A DNA stretch of 64,000 nt, taken from Roseibium album (lineage in GTDB: Bacteria; Pseudomonadota; Alphaproteobacteria; Rhizobiales; Stappiaceae). The stretch spans positions 930,001 through 994,000 of the forward strand of contig NZ_CXWE01000001.1 in NCBI RefSeq assembly GCF_001404515.1, given 5' to 3'. Shown piece after piece: positions 18,641 through 29,054 of this stretch. Every line of letters begins with the position of its first letter. The stretch's first letter is position 1. A model generated the notes under the pieces. That model had not been told where the DNA came from, ran no database searches, and saw only the letters and a program-made list of their open reading frames with translations. The position numbers and the translations under genes are program-made.

Positions 18641-21599
18641 CAAGCAGCTCCAACTTCTTGTCGATCGTTTTGCAACCGTTCCTGTAACACCTGATGTCGA
18701 TCGTGCCACCCTGTTCTTAAAGGATCTTCTTGATCATCCGGAAGCCGGTGACACGCTGAGATCGCAATTCGGTTCACACAGGAACCTGGAACCGTTCCTG
18801 ATGGGGATCGTCGGCAACTCGCCTTATCTGCGCGATCTCATGTTGGCAGACCCACCGAGGCTCCTGAGCATCCTGAAGGAGGCACCGGAACTCCGGATCC
18901 GGCGGCTTCTGTCACTGGCACATGACACAACGGCGGAGGATGAAGCCGGTATCATGCGGGCGTTGAGGTTGCTCAAGCACGATCTTGCGCTGACCTTGGG
19001 GCTTGCCGACATCTGTGGTGCAATCGACCTGGAACAGGTGACAGGTGCACTTGCCGGGTTTGCCGATGCGGCACTTACGGCGGCCATTCGTTTTTGCCTG
19101 GGAGATCTGTCACGCCGGAACAAGTTTGAGCCGATAGATCAGGAAAAACCCGAAGTCGGCAGCGGTTTGATCGTTCTTGCCATGGGCAAGCACGGCGCGA
19201 ACGAGCTGAATTACTCATCCGACATCGACCTGATTGTTCTCTACGACCCCGACAAAGCGCCGATGGCGGCAGGAGTGGAAGCACCGGTTGAGTTCGTCCG
19301 CCTGACACGGCGCCTGGTCAAGATCATGCAGGACAGAACAGCAGATGGCTACGTCTTCCGCACAGATCTGCGTTTGCGGCCGGATCCGGGCGCCACGCCG
19401 CTGGCAATGTCAGTTCCCGCTGCACTGGTTTATTACGAATCCCTTGGCCAGAATTGGGAACGCGCGGCCCTGATAAAGGCGCGCGCATGTGCCGGCGACT
19501 TGCCCGCGGGTGAAGCGTTTCTGCACGAAATCGTCCCGTTCATCTGGCGCAAATATCTGGATTTTGCGGCAATTGCCGACGTGCAGTCGATCAAACGGCA
19601 GATCCATATGCACAAGGGGCACAGTGCAATTGCCGTTGCAGGGCACAACGTCAAGCTGGGGCGTGGCGGTATCCGTGAGGTCGAGTTTTTTGTTCAAACT
19701 CAGCAACTCATTGCAGGTGGCCGCAATCCGGCGCTCCGGGGCCGGCGTACGGTTGATATGCTGGATGCCCTCTGCGAAGCCGACTGGATCCGCCTCAGGA
19801 CACGCGACGAGATGCGCGAGGCCTATGTGTTCCTGCGCAATGTCGAACATCGCATCCAGATGTTGAACGATGAGCAGACGCAACTACTGCCAAAGGACGC
19901 AGAAGGCCTGACGCGCATCGCGTCCTTGATGGGTTTTGTCACTCTTCAGTCGTTCGAGGACGAGTTTCTGGCTCACATGAAAAAGGTTCAGCATCATTAC
20001 GCTGAGCTTTTTGAAGATGAGCCTGGACTGTCTTCTGAGTTGGGCAGCCTGGTTTTCACGGGAGACGACCACGATCCGGAGACGTTGGAAACCCTGTCGC
20101 GTCTGGGGTTCAAACAACCGGCTGAGGCCGCGAGCATCGTGAAGTCCTGGCATTTCGGCCGCTATCCGTGCACCCGTTCGACCAAATCCCGTGAGCGGCT
20201 GACGGAGATGCATCCGACCCTGATCGGAGCGCTTGCGGCTACCGACAATGCCGATGCGGCGCTGGTCGCGTTCGACAGCTTTATGTCGAAACTGCCGGCG
20301 GGAGTTCAGCTCTTTTCTCTTCTGCGATCCAATCCGCAATTATTGAGCCTGCTTGCCACGACCATGGGCGCGGCACCGCGGCTCGCAGAAACGGTCTCCA
20401 AACGCGTTCATGTGCTGGACGCGGTACTTGATCCGGCCTTTTTCGGAGCCATGCCGAGTGTCGAAGAGTTTCGTGTTGGTCTCGACCGCACTCTGTCCCA
20501 GGCCCGGTTTTACGAGGAGGCACTCGACAGGGCGCGCATCTTTGCCCAGGAGCAACAATTCCTGATCGGTCTGCGTTTGATCTCCGATACACTTTCTGCT
20601 GATCGTGTCGGCTTTGCGTTGGCGCGCCTGGCGGAAGTCGTCGTGGACAGGCTGCTCCGGCAGGTCGTGCTTCATGTCGGCGAAACGCATGGCGTTGTGC
20701 CGGGTGGCAATGTCGCGGTGTTGGCCATGGGCAAACTGGGCGGCAGGGAAGTGACGGCATCGTCAGACCTTGATCTGATCCTGCTTTACGAGGCCCCGGA
20801 CGGTGTCAAGGAGTCCGATGGCAAAAGGCCGCTGGCCATTACCCAGTATTACATGCGTTTGACGCAACGGCTTGTAACGGCCCTTTCGGCACCCACCGCG
20901 GAAGGACAGCTTTACGAAGTTGATTTCCGTTTGCGTCCGTCTGGAAACGCAGGGCCGCTGGCAACCAATCTGGAAGGCTTTATCACCTATCAGGAAAAAA
21001 ATGCCTGGACCTGGGAACACATGGCCTTGACGAGAGCCAGGGTGATCGCGTCTTCGAACCCGGAATTCAGGCAGAAGATCATGGATAACATCCGGGAGAC
21101 ACTCACGAAATCCCGGGACAGGGCCAAGCTTGCGGATGATGTTCGCTCCATGCGGGCGAGGATCGAAAAGGAAAAGGGCACGAAAGACGTCTGGGACATG
21201 AAGCAGGTTGCCGGCGGTCTCGTGGATATCGAATTTATCGCACAGTACCTTCAACTTGTGCATGCGCATGAAACGCCCGGTGTGCTGGCACAGGGTACGG
21301 AAGAAGCGCTGGAAGGTCTCCGGGAGGCAGATTGCCTGGATCCCGGTGATGCCGAGCTGCTCCTTGAGGCATTGCGAATGTATCAGCGGCTGACACAGGT
21401 GTTGCGCCTGTCGCTCTCGGGAAAGTTCGTGGCGACACAAGCCCCCGGGGGTGTTCTGGATTTGCTTGTACAGGCCTCGAACTGCCCGACATTCACCCGG
21501 CTCGAGATAGAGCTGGCGGAGCTCCAGAACAGGGTCCGCCAGACATTCGTTAAGTTGGTTGGCCCGGTTGAAGCCGTCGAGACAAAGGTCTCTCCCTGA
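18594..21599 (+). CDS. glnE: Bifunctional glutamine synthetase adenylyltransferase/adenylyl-removing enzyme GlnE
   Basis: A 1001-residue protein of normal GlnE size with two nucleotidyltransferase domains. The N-terminal (adenylyl-removing) site has SSDIDLIVLYD around residues 208-218, and the C-terminal (adenylylating) site has SSDLDLILLYE around residues 722-732. GlnE adds AMP to a tyrosine of glutamine synthetase when nitrogen is plentiful and removes it when nitrogen is scarce, under PII control. The ATG follows AGGAG by five bases and lies inside the end of the sensor kinase gene, as in related rhizobial loci. Confidence 0.98.
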   Translation: MAKDNPDRQGSRQEIDKQLQLLVDRFATVPVTPDVDRATLFLKDLLDHPEAGDTLRSQFGSHRNLEPFLMGIVGNSPYLRDLMLADPPRLLSILKEAPELRIRRLLSLAHDTTAEDEAGIMRALRLLKHDLALTLGLADICGAIDLEQVTGALAGFADAALTAAIRFCLGDLSRRNKFEPIDQEKPEVGSGLIVLAMGKHGANELNYSSDIDLIVLYDPDKAPMAAGVEAPVEFVRLTRRLVKIMQDRTADGYVFRTDLRLRPDPGATPLAMSVPAALVYYESLGQNWERAALIKARACAGDLPAGEAFLHEIVPFIWRKYLDFAAIADVQSIKRQIHMHKGHSAIAVAGHNVKLGRGGIREVEFFVQTQQLIAGGRNPALRGRRTVDMLDALCEADWIRLRTRDEMREAYVFLRNVEHRIQMLNDEQTQLLPKDAEGLTRIASLMGFVTLQSFEDEFLAHMKKVQHHYAELFEDEPGLSSELGSLVFTGDDHDPETLETLSRLGFKQPAEAASIVKSWHFGRYPCTRSTKSRERLTEMHPTLIGALAATDNADAALVAFDSFMSKLPAGVQLFSLLRSNPQLLSLLATTMGAAPRLAETVSKRVHVLDAVLDPAFFGAMPSVEEFRVGLDRTLSQARFYEEALDRARIFAQEQQFLIGLRLISDTLSADRVGFALARLAEVVVDRLLRQVVLHVGETHGVVPGGNVAVLAMGKLGGREVTASSDLDLILLYEAPDGVKESDGKRPLAITQYYMRLTQRLVTALSAPTAEGQLYEVDFRLRPSGNAGPLATNLEGFITYQEKNAWTWEHMALTRARVIASSNPEFRQKIMDNIRETLTKSRDRAKLADDVRSMRARIEKEKGTKDVWDMKQVAGGLVDIEFIAQYLQLVHAHETPGVLAQGTEEALEGLREADCLDPGDAELLLEALRMYQRLTQVLRLSLSGKFVATQAPGGVLDLLVQASNCPTFTRLEIELAELQNRVRQTFVKLVGPVEAVETKVSP

Positions 21600-21709
21600 T
21601 TGCCCAGACATAATTCCCCGGGAAGATTGCGCCCTCTTTGTATGAACATGGCGGATCACGGAAATGGCTCCCGCCCAGTTGGCGGAAGCAAGTCGTTTCC
21701 AGGTTGGTC

Positions 21710-22753
21710 TCATTCAACCTTGAGCTGGCGACGCGCATCAAAATCTTCCAGCGTCTGGTAGAAAATGTCAGCCGGTCCGGCAATCTTTGGGTCGGGGTCC
21801 AATTGGATCTGGGCATCTGCCCCGGGATAAGGCAGCGATCTGGCGAAATAGCGCATGCAATTCAGACGTGCTCGCTTCTTGTCATCGGAACGCACGACGG
21901 TCCAGGGGGCGTCGGCGGTGTGGGTATAGAAAAACATGTTTTCCTTGGCTTCTGAATAGTCGTCCCACATATCAAGCGATTGAACGTCGACCGGACTCAG
22001 CTTCCAGTGTTTCAACGGATCGCTGTTGCGCGCCTGAAAGCGGCGCAATTGTTCTTCCCGGCTGACGGAAAACCAGAATTTGAAGAGACGTATGCCGCTT
22101 CGCACAAGCATGCGCTCGAATTCGGGCACCTGGCGCATGAATTCCATGTACTCCGCAGGTGAACAGAACCCCATGACCTTTTCGACACCGGCACGATTGT
22201 ACCAGGAACGGTCGAACAGAACGATTTCACCCCTGGTCGGCAGGTGCTGAACGTAGCGCTGAAAATACCACTGTCCCTTTTCCTCTTCCGTTGGCTTCTC
22301 GAGTGCGACAACCCGGGCGCCGCGAGGGTTCAGGTGCTCCATGAAACGTTTGATCGTGCCGCCTTTGCCTGCTGCATCCCGACCTTCGAAAATAACAACT
22401 ATGCGCTGGCCGCTGTCTTTTACCCAGTTTTGGACTTTCAGAAGTTCAATCTGAAGCTCCTGCTTACGCGCCTCATACTGTTCTCGGCGCATGCGTCTCT
22501 TGTAGGGATAGTTTTCCGGCAGTCGCGCACTGTTGCCTTTCGAAATAGATCGCTCATGCAACAGGAGCGCTGGACTTTTGTGTACCGCCGCATGGTGAAC
22601 GGACTTGATGGTCACTGTGTTGCCGGCCTCTGGAGGTGATGCAGCCCGAGGCCCTGCTTCCCGCCGGTTGGAGGTTTTTTTGGTGGATGTTTTGGTGTCG
22701 CGCTCAGCGGTTGATACGTCCGGCGTACGTTCTTCTTTGGATCTCGCTTTCAT
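21710..22753 (-). CDS. ppk2: Polyphosphate kinase 2 (PPK2 family)
   Basis: The 347-residue protein has the PPK2 core with Walker A GRDAAGKG at 124-131, Walker B/lid motif LFDRSWYNRAGVEKVMGFC around 179-197, and the terminal FYQTLEDFDA. Class I PPK2 enzymes use polyphosphate to phosphorylate nucleoside diphosphates. The first 75 residues are basic, low in complexity and outside the core. The ATG at 22753 follows GGGAGG closely; the frame stays open to 23050, but that extension looks non-coding. The gene is convergent with glnE. Confidence 0.94.
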   Translation of the reverse strand: MKARSKEERTPDVSTAERDTKTSTKKTSNRREAGPRAASPPEAGNTVTIKSVHHAAVHKSPALLLHERSISKGNSARLPENYPYKRRMRREQYEARKQELQIELLKVQNWVKDSGQRIVVIFEGRDAAGKGGTIKRFMEHLNPRGARVVALEKPTEEEKGQWYFQRYVQHLPTRGEIVLFDRSWYNRAGVEKVMGFCSPAEYMEFMRQVPEFERMLVRSGIRLFKFWFSVSREEQLRRFQARNSDPLKHWKLSPVDVQSLDMWDDYSEAKENMFFYTHTADAPWTVVRSDDKKRARLNCMRYFARSLPYPGADAQIQLDPDPKIAGPADIFYQTLEDFDARRQLKVE

Positions 22754-23148
22754 GGCCTCCCTTTCGTTGCTGGTATGAAAACACGCGGCAAGTTGTGCTC
22801 GCGCCTTTCCGGGCAATTCGACCTGTGCGAAGTGCACATCAACTGGAATGGAAACCAAAGAATTGCCGCCATGCATTGATTTCAGGCAAGCGGAGCAAAT
22901 TTTTTTCGTTACGAAGACAAGGTCTTCGCGCGCTGAAGAGCCAAATCTGTTTCGGCAGGAGGCCGTAACCGCGCAACTGTGTTCGGAGAAGGGGTTTTCG
23001 CGACCGGGTTTGCATGTCGGCCGCAGGACCGTGTTGCTCCCGATACGCAATGGGAACAGGTCCTATCTGTTTTTAGTGCATTGCAAACGGGCGCTGGCTT
23101 ACCGGAAATTGGACGTGAGGATCAGAGGATTCAGGCCGGGACGGGTTG
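22754..23148. other. 395-base intergenic region upstream of ppk2
   Basis: No gene was recognised here. It contains a perfect hairpin, CGAAGAC (22912-22918) and GTCTTCG (22922-22928), next to a run of seven T at about 22900. The hairpin is not followed by a T-tract on either strand, so a regulatory site for ppk2 is more likely than a terminator. The rest shows no clear promoter or repeat. Confidence 0.4.
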
Positions 23149-25500
23149 TTAGGCTGGGCTGTCTGCAAGCGGCAACGTGAAGCTGACGGTCGTGCCTTTT
23201 TTCACTTCCGATCGGATCGACAGCTTACCGCCGTGGAGCTCCACGAGGGACCGCGCGATGGCAAGCCCGAGCCCGGATCCCTGATGGGTCTTGGTGAACT
23301 GGTTTTCCACCTGGACGAATGGCTCCGCAAGCCGTTCGATATCACGTTCGGAAATGCCGATTCCCGTGTCTGTAACTTCGAAGCGCAACTTGTCGCCGCG
23401 CGGTTCCGCCTTGAGTGCAACCACGCCGCTGTCCGAGGTAAACTTGACCGCATTGGCAAGCAGGTTGAGCAGGATCTGCTTCAATGCCCGCTTGTCTGCG
23501 TGAACCATAAGATTTTCGGCGACGTCCGTTGTGACGGAAATATTCTTTTCTGTCGCGGCGCCCGTCACGATCCGGCTTGCATCATCCGTGACAGAAGCGG
23601 CATTCACGACTTCCGTATCGATAGACATCCGGCCAGCCTCGATCTTGGACATGTCGAGGATGTCGTTGATCACGTTGAGGAGATAAGTGCCGGAGGAATA
23701 GATGTCCTTGCAATAATCGTTGTATCGTTCCGTGCCGATAGGGCCGAACATTTCCTGCGTCATGATGTCGGAGAAGCCGATAATGGCGTTCAGGGGTGTC
23801 CTGAGTTCATGGGAAATATTGGCGAGAAACTCGGATTTGGCCTTGTTGGCGGCTTCCGCTCGGGTTTTTTCTTCCTGATATTTGTCGGCCATTTCCACCA
23901 GTTGGCGTGCCTGGTATTCCAGTGTCTGTCGCGACTTTTGAAGATCCGATACAGTCGCTTTCAGCCGCTTCTCGGACAACATCAGTTTTTCTTCGTGTTT
24001 TTTCAGCGCCGTGATGTCGGTGCCGACCGACACGAATCCACCGTCCTTGGTCCGGCGTTCGGAGATCTGCAGCCAACGGCGGTCTTCCAGTTGTGCTTCG
24101 TAAGAGCCTTCCGGCGCACCGCCCCGCTGCGTGACAGTCACGGGTTGCGGAGCGATTTCCGCATTCGATGCTGCGGCCATGACGTCCTGGTAAGGGGTGC
24201 CCGGGTTGACGGCTGCATTCGGCAAGTTGTGCAAGGACTGATAATTTGAGTTGCAGATCACCAGTTCGTTGTTGGCGTTCCACAGAACGAAAGCTTCGGA
24301 TATTGTTTCGATTGCGTCGCGCAGCCGCAAATCCGCCATCCGGCTTTTTTCCGCCAGCTTGTGCTGCTCGGTAATGTCGATACAGATCCCGATGAGATGG
24401 GGTTCGGCGCGGCCGGCCTCGGACTGGATCTCGCCACGTGCACGCAACCAGATCCAGCTGCCGTCCGCATGACGCATCCTGAAGGTTTCGTCGACAAGTG
24501 TTTCACCGGTCTCCAGAAGATGTTCCGCAAGTCCGAGAAGATCAATGTCGTCAGGGTGGGTAATGTCGGCAACATCGGCGAAGCTCAGGATGTCATCCTT
24601 CGGTTCACGCCCGAGTAGCTCATAAAGCGAGGACGACCAGAACATGCGTCCACGCGAAAGATCCCAATCGAACAATCCGCATCGGCCGTGGGTGAGGGCT
24701 GTGTCGATGCGTGCCCGGGTGGCCGCATACATGTCATCGGCATGCTCGGCACGGCTTGCCTGACTGAAAAAGCCGTAGATAACGGCGAGCAGAACCAGGG
24801 CTGTCCCGGCAAACAGGGTGACATTTGCCGAAAGGTCGTCACGCCAGTCCGCAAAGATGGCACTTTCCGGCTGCAACACGGCAATCATGCCAAGATTGCC
24901 GTTCAGATGATGCACGGTTGCAAGAAACTGTTCGCTGCCTTCACCGCGTCCAAGGTCGACCGGAACGGGAAGAACACCAGCGCGCGCGCCGAACACTGTG
25001 AGCGGCTGGCTTGGACTGAGCAGGTCGGCGATCGGTCGGCCTTCCAGACCCGGATGTGCCGGGGCGGTCGCCGCGATCTTGCCGTTCGTATCCGCGACCA
25101 GAAAGATGCGGGATCTGCTTGTGGCGCCTGCCGGCAGACTGTCCGCAAGAGAGCGTTTCAAGGTTGTTCGAAACCCGACTTCCGGAAGAGTACCTTCAAT
25201 GGCGCCGAGCCGGTTGGCAACCACCGTGGCCATCAGGCTCAGGGTCGTCTGCGCAGATTGCTCTGTTTCGGTGTACTCTGTCGCCAGTTCTCCAGCACGA
25301 AACAGGGCGAGAATGACGATAAAGACAATTGCCAGTCCGGGAATGATGCGCCGCATGACGCTGTCTGAGCTTATGATGGTGTCACGAAGGGAAACGAGAA
25401 CCGGCCAGAACAGCAGGCTGGCTTTGCCTGCGCTCTTTTCGGAATCCGAATCCTTGTCGCTGCGCCGCGTGGTAGCGTCGCCAGCCATTGCTCGCGCCAT
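23149..25500 (-). CDS. pleC: PAS-domain membrane histidine kinase, PleC-like
   Basis: A 783-residue kinase with TM1 at 51-69, a periplasmic region, TM2 at about 227-246, two PAS domains (about 265-378 and 392-500), a coiled coil (505-552), HisKA with His564 in NISHELRTPLNAIIGFSDIM, and a HATPase domain (about 660-775). The DHp segment with MFGPIGTERYNDYCKDIYSSGTY resembles the PleC/DivJ kinases that act on DivK in alphaproteobacterial cell-cycle control. Position after glnE matches, from memory, the rhizobial pleC locus. The PleC assignment is therefore likely, but it rests on resemblance and context. Confidence 0.75.
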   Translation of the reverse strand: MARAMAGDATTRRSDKDSDSEKSAGKASLLFWPVLVSLRDTIISSDSVMRRIIPGLAIVFIVILALFRAGELATEYTETEQSAQTTLSLMATVVANRLGAIEGTLPEVGFRTTLKRSLADSLPAGATSRSRIFLVADTNGKIAATAPAHPGLEGRPIADLLSPSQPLTVFGARAGVLPVPVDLGRGEGSEQFLATVHHLNGNLGMIAVLQPESAIFADWRDDLSANVTLFAGTALVLLAVIYGFFSQASRAEHADDMYAATRARIDTALTHGRCGLFDWDLSRGRMFWSSSLYELLGREPKDDILSFADVADITHPDDIDLLGLAEHLLETGETLVDETFRMRHADGSWIWLRARGEIQSEAGRAEPHLIGICIDITEQHKLAEKSRMADLRLRDAIETISEAFVLWNANNELVICNSNYQSLHNLPNAAVNPGTPYQDVMAAASNAEIAPQPVTVTQRGGAPEGSYEAQLEDRRWLQISERRTKDGGFVSVGTDITALKKHEEKLMLSEKRLKATVSDLQKSRQTLEYQARQLVEMADKYQEEKTRAEAANKAKSEFLANISHELRTPLNAIIGFSDIMTQEMFGPIGTERYNDYCKDIYSSGTYLLNVINDILDMSKIEAGRMSIDTEVVNAASVTDDASRIVTGAATEKNISVTTDVAENLMVHADKRALKQILLNLLANAVKFTSDSGVVALKAEPRGDKLRFEVTDTGIGISERDIERLAEPFVQVENQFTKTHQGSGLGLAIARSLVELHGGKLSIRSEVKKGTTVSFTLPLADSPA

Positions 25501-25657
25501 TGGAAGTGTGCCTCAAAATCCGCCGCATCGGAGCTTGCCCCGAATCACTTCCATTTGAATCAAATCTTCGGTTCTTGTCTAGTCCTGATCAAGAAGAAAA
25601 TGGTTAACGCGCATCATGACTCTCGGCATGTTTGTTAACCTTTTCCAGTAAATCACA

Positions 25658-28303
25658 CTATTGCAATGTTCTGTCGATGATATCGCGGCTATCTCTTGAC
25701 AGATCTTCGCATGATGAAATCTTCATGAGAGCGGATTCAGCCAAGGCACAACGATTGGCATCAAGGGCCCGCCAAGAGCGGAAGCTGGTCAAAAGTCGCG
25801 ATGCGACCTGGGGATTGCGTTTGTCGATCTCAAGTACTGATTCGGCGACCAATTCGAATCCGGCCCCGTCAGGGCGGGCAAATTGCGTTGCATTGCCGGT
25901 CGCGAAGGACTGCAGCAGGGCACGAACCCTGTTCGGATTGGTCGCGTCGTAAAGCGGATGAGAAAAGAGCGATTTGATAGTCGCCAGGGTTCCATCGCCT
26001 GGTGCGGTCGCCTGCACCATGAACCATTTGTCCATGGCCAGGGAGCTCTTCTCATGCCGTGACAGATAAAGGTCGAGCGCAGCGGTTTCCCCGGGCATGT
26101 GGTCATGCACCAGAAGCATCAGGCCGGCGAGGCGGTCCGTCATGTTGTCGGCTGAGGAAAACCGGTCCCAGGTGAATTGCGCCGCATCTTCAGTATTCGA
26201 AACCGCATAGTAGTAGGCGGCCCGGTTGGACAATGCTCGTTTGCCGGCCGTTTCCGCGTCAGGGGAATAGTCTCCCCTAGGTGCGAATTCCAGCGCTGCA
26301 GCGCGCAATGCGCCATGGAATTGCCGAGCAATTGCCTGCCGCAACTGCTTGCGAGCCGCCAGAATGGCATCCGGGTCGACGTTCTTGCCGATTTCCTGGG
26401 CAATGTCGGCTTCACTCGGCAGCGTCAGCGCCAGCGCCTTGAGGGCGGGATCAAGGTTCTGATCATTCAGGACTGCGCCAAAAACCGAAACCACGCCATC
26501 AGCGGGCGCGCCTAGCTTGCCATGCCGTAGTGTTCCCGTCAGCCTCACGAGCTCCTGCATGGCAAGAGATTGCACAGCCTGCCAGCGATTGAAGGGATCA
26601 TTGTCCCGGGCGGCAAGAAACTGGAGATCTGCAGTTGCAAACTTCTGGTCAATTCGCACCGGGGCGGAAAACGCGCGCAGAAGCGACATGACCGGTTGAG
26701 ACGAGATGCCTGAAAAGGTGATTTCGTGCCTGGATTTCTCCATCAGCAAGACATCACCCGATATCTTGATGCCGCTGGCGGAGGTTGCATGCATGTCTTT
26801 CCCATCCGGGCCAAGCAGACCAAAGCGGAGCGGGATCACAGCTGGTTTGCTGGACCTCTGTCCCGGAACGGGTGGAATTTCCTGGGAAAGCGAGAGCGAA
26901 TAGGTCTGACGATCCGCATCGTAAGCCGATGCGACAGAAACAACGGGTGTTCCTGCCTGCTCATACCAGAGCGCGAATTGGCTGAGGTCCGTCCCGGTCG
27001 TGTCTTCGAAACAGGTCAGAAAGGCTTCGATCGTCGTCGCCTCTCCATCGTGTCGGTCGAAATAGAGATCCAGTCCCTTGTGGAAGCCCTCGTCACCAAG
27101 CACCGTCTTCAGCATGCGCACGACTTCGGCGCCTTTTTCATAAACGGTCGCCGTGTAGAAATTGTTGATCTCGTGATAGACCCGCGGTCGAACAGGGTGC
27201 GCCAGTGGCCCCGCATCTTCCGGAAACTGATGTGTTTTCAGTAGCCTGACATCGGTGATGCGTTTGACCGGCCTGGATCGCATGTCGGAAGTGAATTCCT
27301 GATCACGGAAAACAGTCAGACCCTCCTTGAGGCACAGCTGAAACCAGTCGCGACAGGTAATGCGGTTTCCCGTCCAGTTGTGAAAATATTCGTGCGCGAT
27401 GACCGCCTCGATATTGGCATAGTCCTGATCGGTCGCGGTTTCCGGATCGGCCAGAACATATTTGTCGTTGAAGATGTTCAGGCCCTTGTTTTCCATCGCG
27501 CCCATATTGAAATCTGAAACGGCAACGATGTTGAAGACATCCAGGTCATACTCCCGGCCGAACACGTCTTCATCCCACTTCATGGAGCGCTTGAGCGAAT
27601 CCATTGCCCAGCTGCACAGCCCTTCGTTGCCGTGCTCAACGTAAATATTGAGGTCGACCTTCTTGTCTGATGCGGTGGTAAACCGGTCAGGAACCTGAGC
27701 AAGATTGCCTGCAACAAGTGCGAAGAGATAGGCCGGTTTGGGATGGGGATCATGCCAGAGCGCGTAGTGGCGGTCTGTCCCGTCGATATCACCCTTTTCC
27801 ATCAGGTTGCCGTTTGCAAGCAGGACAGGGCAGTCGTTTTTCGGTGCTTCGACCCGTGTTGTGTAGATCGCGAGAACGTCCGGGCGGTCGAGAAAATACG
27901 TGATGCGCCGGAAACCTTCGGCCTCGCACTGGGTGCAATAGGTCCCTGAGGACCTGTACAGCCCCATCAGTTTGGTGTTGGCTTCCGGATTGATTTGCGT
28001 TGTGATTTTAAGATCGAATGGTTTACTTGGCGGTGCATGAATTTCCAGCTTGTCAGGCGAAACCGTGTAACCGTCGTCCGGCAATACCTCACCGTTCAGT
28101 TTCAATTCGCGAAGCGAAAGTTCGTCGCCGTCGAGCACCAAAGGTGTTCCGGCCTGCACATCTGCCTGTCTTGCGACCGATAGCGTTGCAACGACCTCGG
28201 TTTCGGCAGGATCAAGCTTTACTGTCAGGTGAACCTTTTCGATACGGTAGACGGGTGGTTGATAATCTTCCAGCCGAATGGCGGGCGCCGTTTCGGAACG
28301 CAT
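25658..28303 (-). CDS. pepN: Aminopeptidase N (M1 family)
   Basis: An 881-residue cytoplasmic metallopeptidase of normal PepN length. The exopeptidase motif GAMEN is at 268-272; the zinc site HEYFH is at 304-308 with the third ligand Glu327 (LKEGLTVF). It has a C-terminal DUF3458-type helical domain. PepN removes N-terminal residues from peptides in protein turnover. It has no signal peptide. The ATG follows AGGAGAC-like sequence, read on the minus strand as ACCAGGAGACCTCG. Confidence 0.97.
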   Translation of the reverse strand: MRSETAPAIRLEDYQPPVYRIEKVHLTVKLDPAETEVVATLSVARQADVQAGTPLVLDGDELSLRELKLNGEVLPDDGYTVSPDKLEIHAPPSKPFDLKITTQINPEANTKLMGLYRSSGTYCTQCEAEGFRRITYFLDRPDVLAIYTTRVEAPKNDCPVLLANGNLMEKGDIDGTDRHYALWHDPHPKPAYLFALVAGNLAQVPDRFTTASDKKVDLNIYVEHGNEGLCSWAMDSLKRSMKWDEDVFGREYDLDVFNIVAVSDFNMGAMENKGLNIFNDKYVLADPETATDQDYANIEAVIAHEYFHNWTGNRITCRDWFQLCLKEGLTVFRDQEFTSDMRSRPVKRITDVRLLKTHQFPEDAGPLAHPVRPRVYHEINNFYTATVYEKGAEVVRMLKTVLGDEGFHKGLDLYFDRHDGEATTIEAFLTCFEDTTGTDLSQFALWYEQAGTPVVSVASAYDADRQTYSLSLSQEIPPVPGQRSSKPAVIPLRFGLLGPDGKDMHATSASGIKISGDVLLMEKSRHEITFSGISSQPVMSLLRAFSAPVRIDQKFATADLQFLAARDNDPFNRWQAVQSLAMQELVRLTGTLRHGKLGAPADGVVSVFGAVLNDQNLDPALKALALTLPSEADIAQEIGKNVDPDAILAARKQLRQAIARQFHGALRAAALEFAPRGDYSPDAETAGKRALSNRAAYYYAVSNTEDAAQFTWDRFSSADNMTDRLAGLMLLVHDHMPGETAALDLYLSRHEKSSLAMDKWFMVQATAPGDGTLATIKSLFSHPLYDATNPNRVRALLQSFATGNATQFARPDGAGFELVAESVLEIDKRNPQVASRLLTSFRSWRALDANRCALAESALMKISSCEDLSRDSRDIIDRTLQ

Positions 28304-28527
28304 CGAGGTCTCCTGGTATTTGGTTCATACGAAAGTGCAGGTCAGGGGCGGCACCCTGAACCGGGGCTAACGCGTTAGCATGATCGTGCATTGTGGCAAA
28401 GTCCTGTTTCTGGTCCTGGCATCATCAAACATGCGTCCGGCGCAATGATCTGCAGAGTGGGCAGATTTTGACCTATGGACAGCCTTTGACTATGTGAGAG
28501 ACGTCTTGAGTCACAGGGAAACAATTT

Positions 28528-29025
28528 ATGAGTCGTCTGGACAGTTTTATCCGCCGAATGACCTCGCAGAAAATCTTGCTGGAATACCTGGTCGACAAGG
28601 TCAACCTTGTGGAGGGGCCGGTCCTGGAACTCGGCCTTGGCAATGGCAGAACCTATGATCATCTGAGGGAGATCTATCCCGACAAGGAAATCTTTGTTTT
28701 CGATTTCGCGATGAACTGCCATCCGAGCTGCGCGCCGGACGCGGATCACATGATACTCGGTGACATACGCGATACGCTTGCCTTCTGTGCTCCGCGTGTT
28801 CGGGCACAGGCCTCTTTCGCCCATATCGACATTGGATCGGCGGACCCGACAAACGATCTTGCAATCGTCAACTGGCTCGCACCGCTGATCGATGAACGCA
28901 TGGCGGTTGGAGGCTTCGTTTTGACGGCACTCGAACTCGATCTGCCGAATTTCGAACTTCTCGAAAAACCGGAAGGCATCCATCCGGGCAGGTATCACAT
29001 TTACCGCAAGTTCGCCGAAGCCTGA
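28528..29025 (+). CDS. Small class I SAM-dependent methyltransferase-like protein
   Basis: A 165-residue protein with a Rossmann motif I of methyltransferases (GPVLELGLGNGRTYDHL, about residues 30-46), followed by an acidic strand (FVFDF) and a downstream FAHIDIGS motif. It is shorter than typical methyltransferases, so it may be a minimal or specialised member. No membrane span is seen. It lies upstream of the CoA-transferase gene by 29 bases and may be cotranscribed. The substrate is unknown. Confidence 0.75.
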   Translation: MSRLDSFIRRMTSQKILLEYLVDKVNLVEGPVLELGLGNGRTYDHLREIYPDKEIFVFDFAMNCHPSCAPDADHMILGDIRDTLAFCAPRVRAQASFAHIDIGSADPTNDLAIVNWLAPLIDERMAVGGFVLTALELDLPNFELLEKPEGIHPGRYHIYRKFAEA

Positions 29026-29054
29026 CCCTTAATCGTTCAAACCGGGAAAAGTAC

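Noticed and set aside
23146-24249. 367-codon plus-strand open frame opposite the PleC-like kinase
   Set aside because: The minus strand carries the HisKA and HATPase motifs; the plus-strand frame is a shadow.
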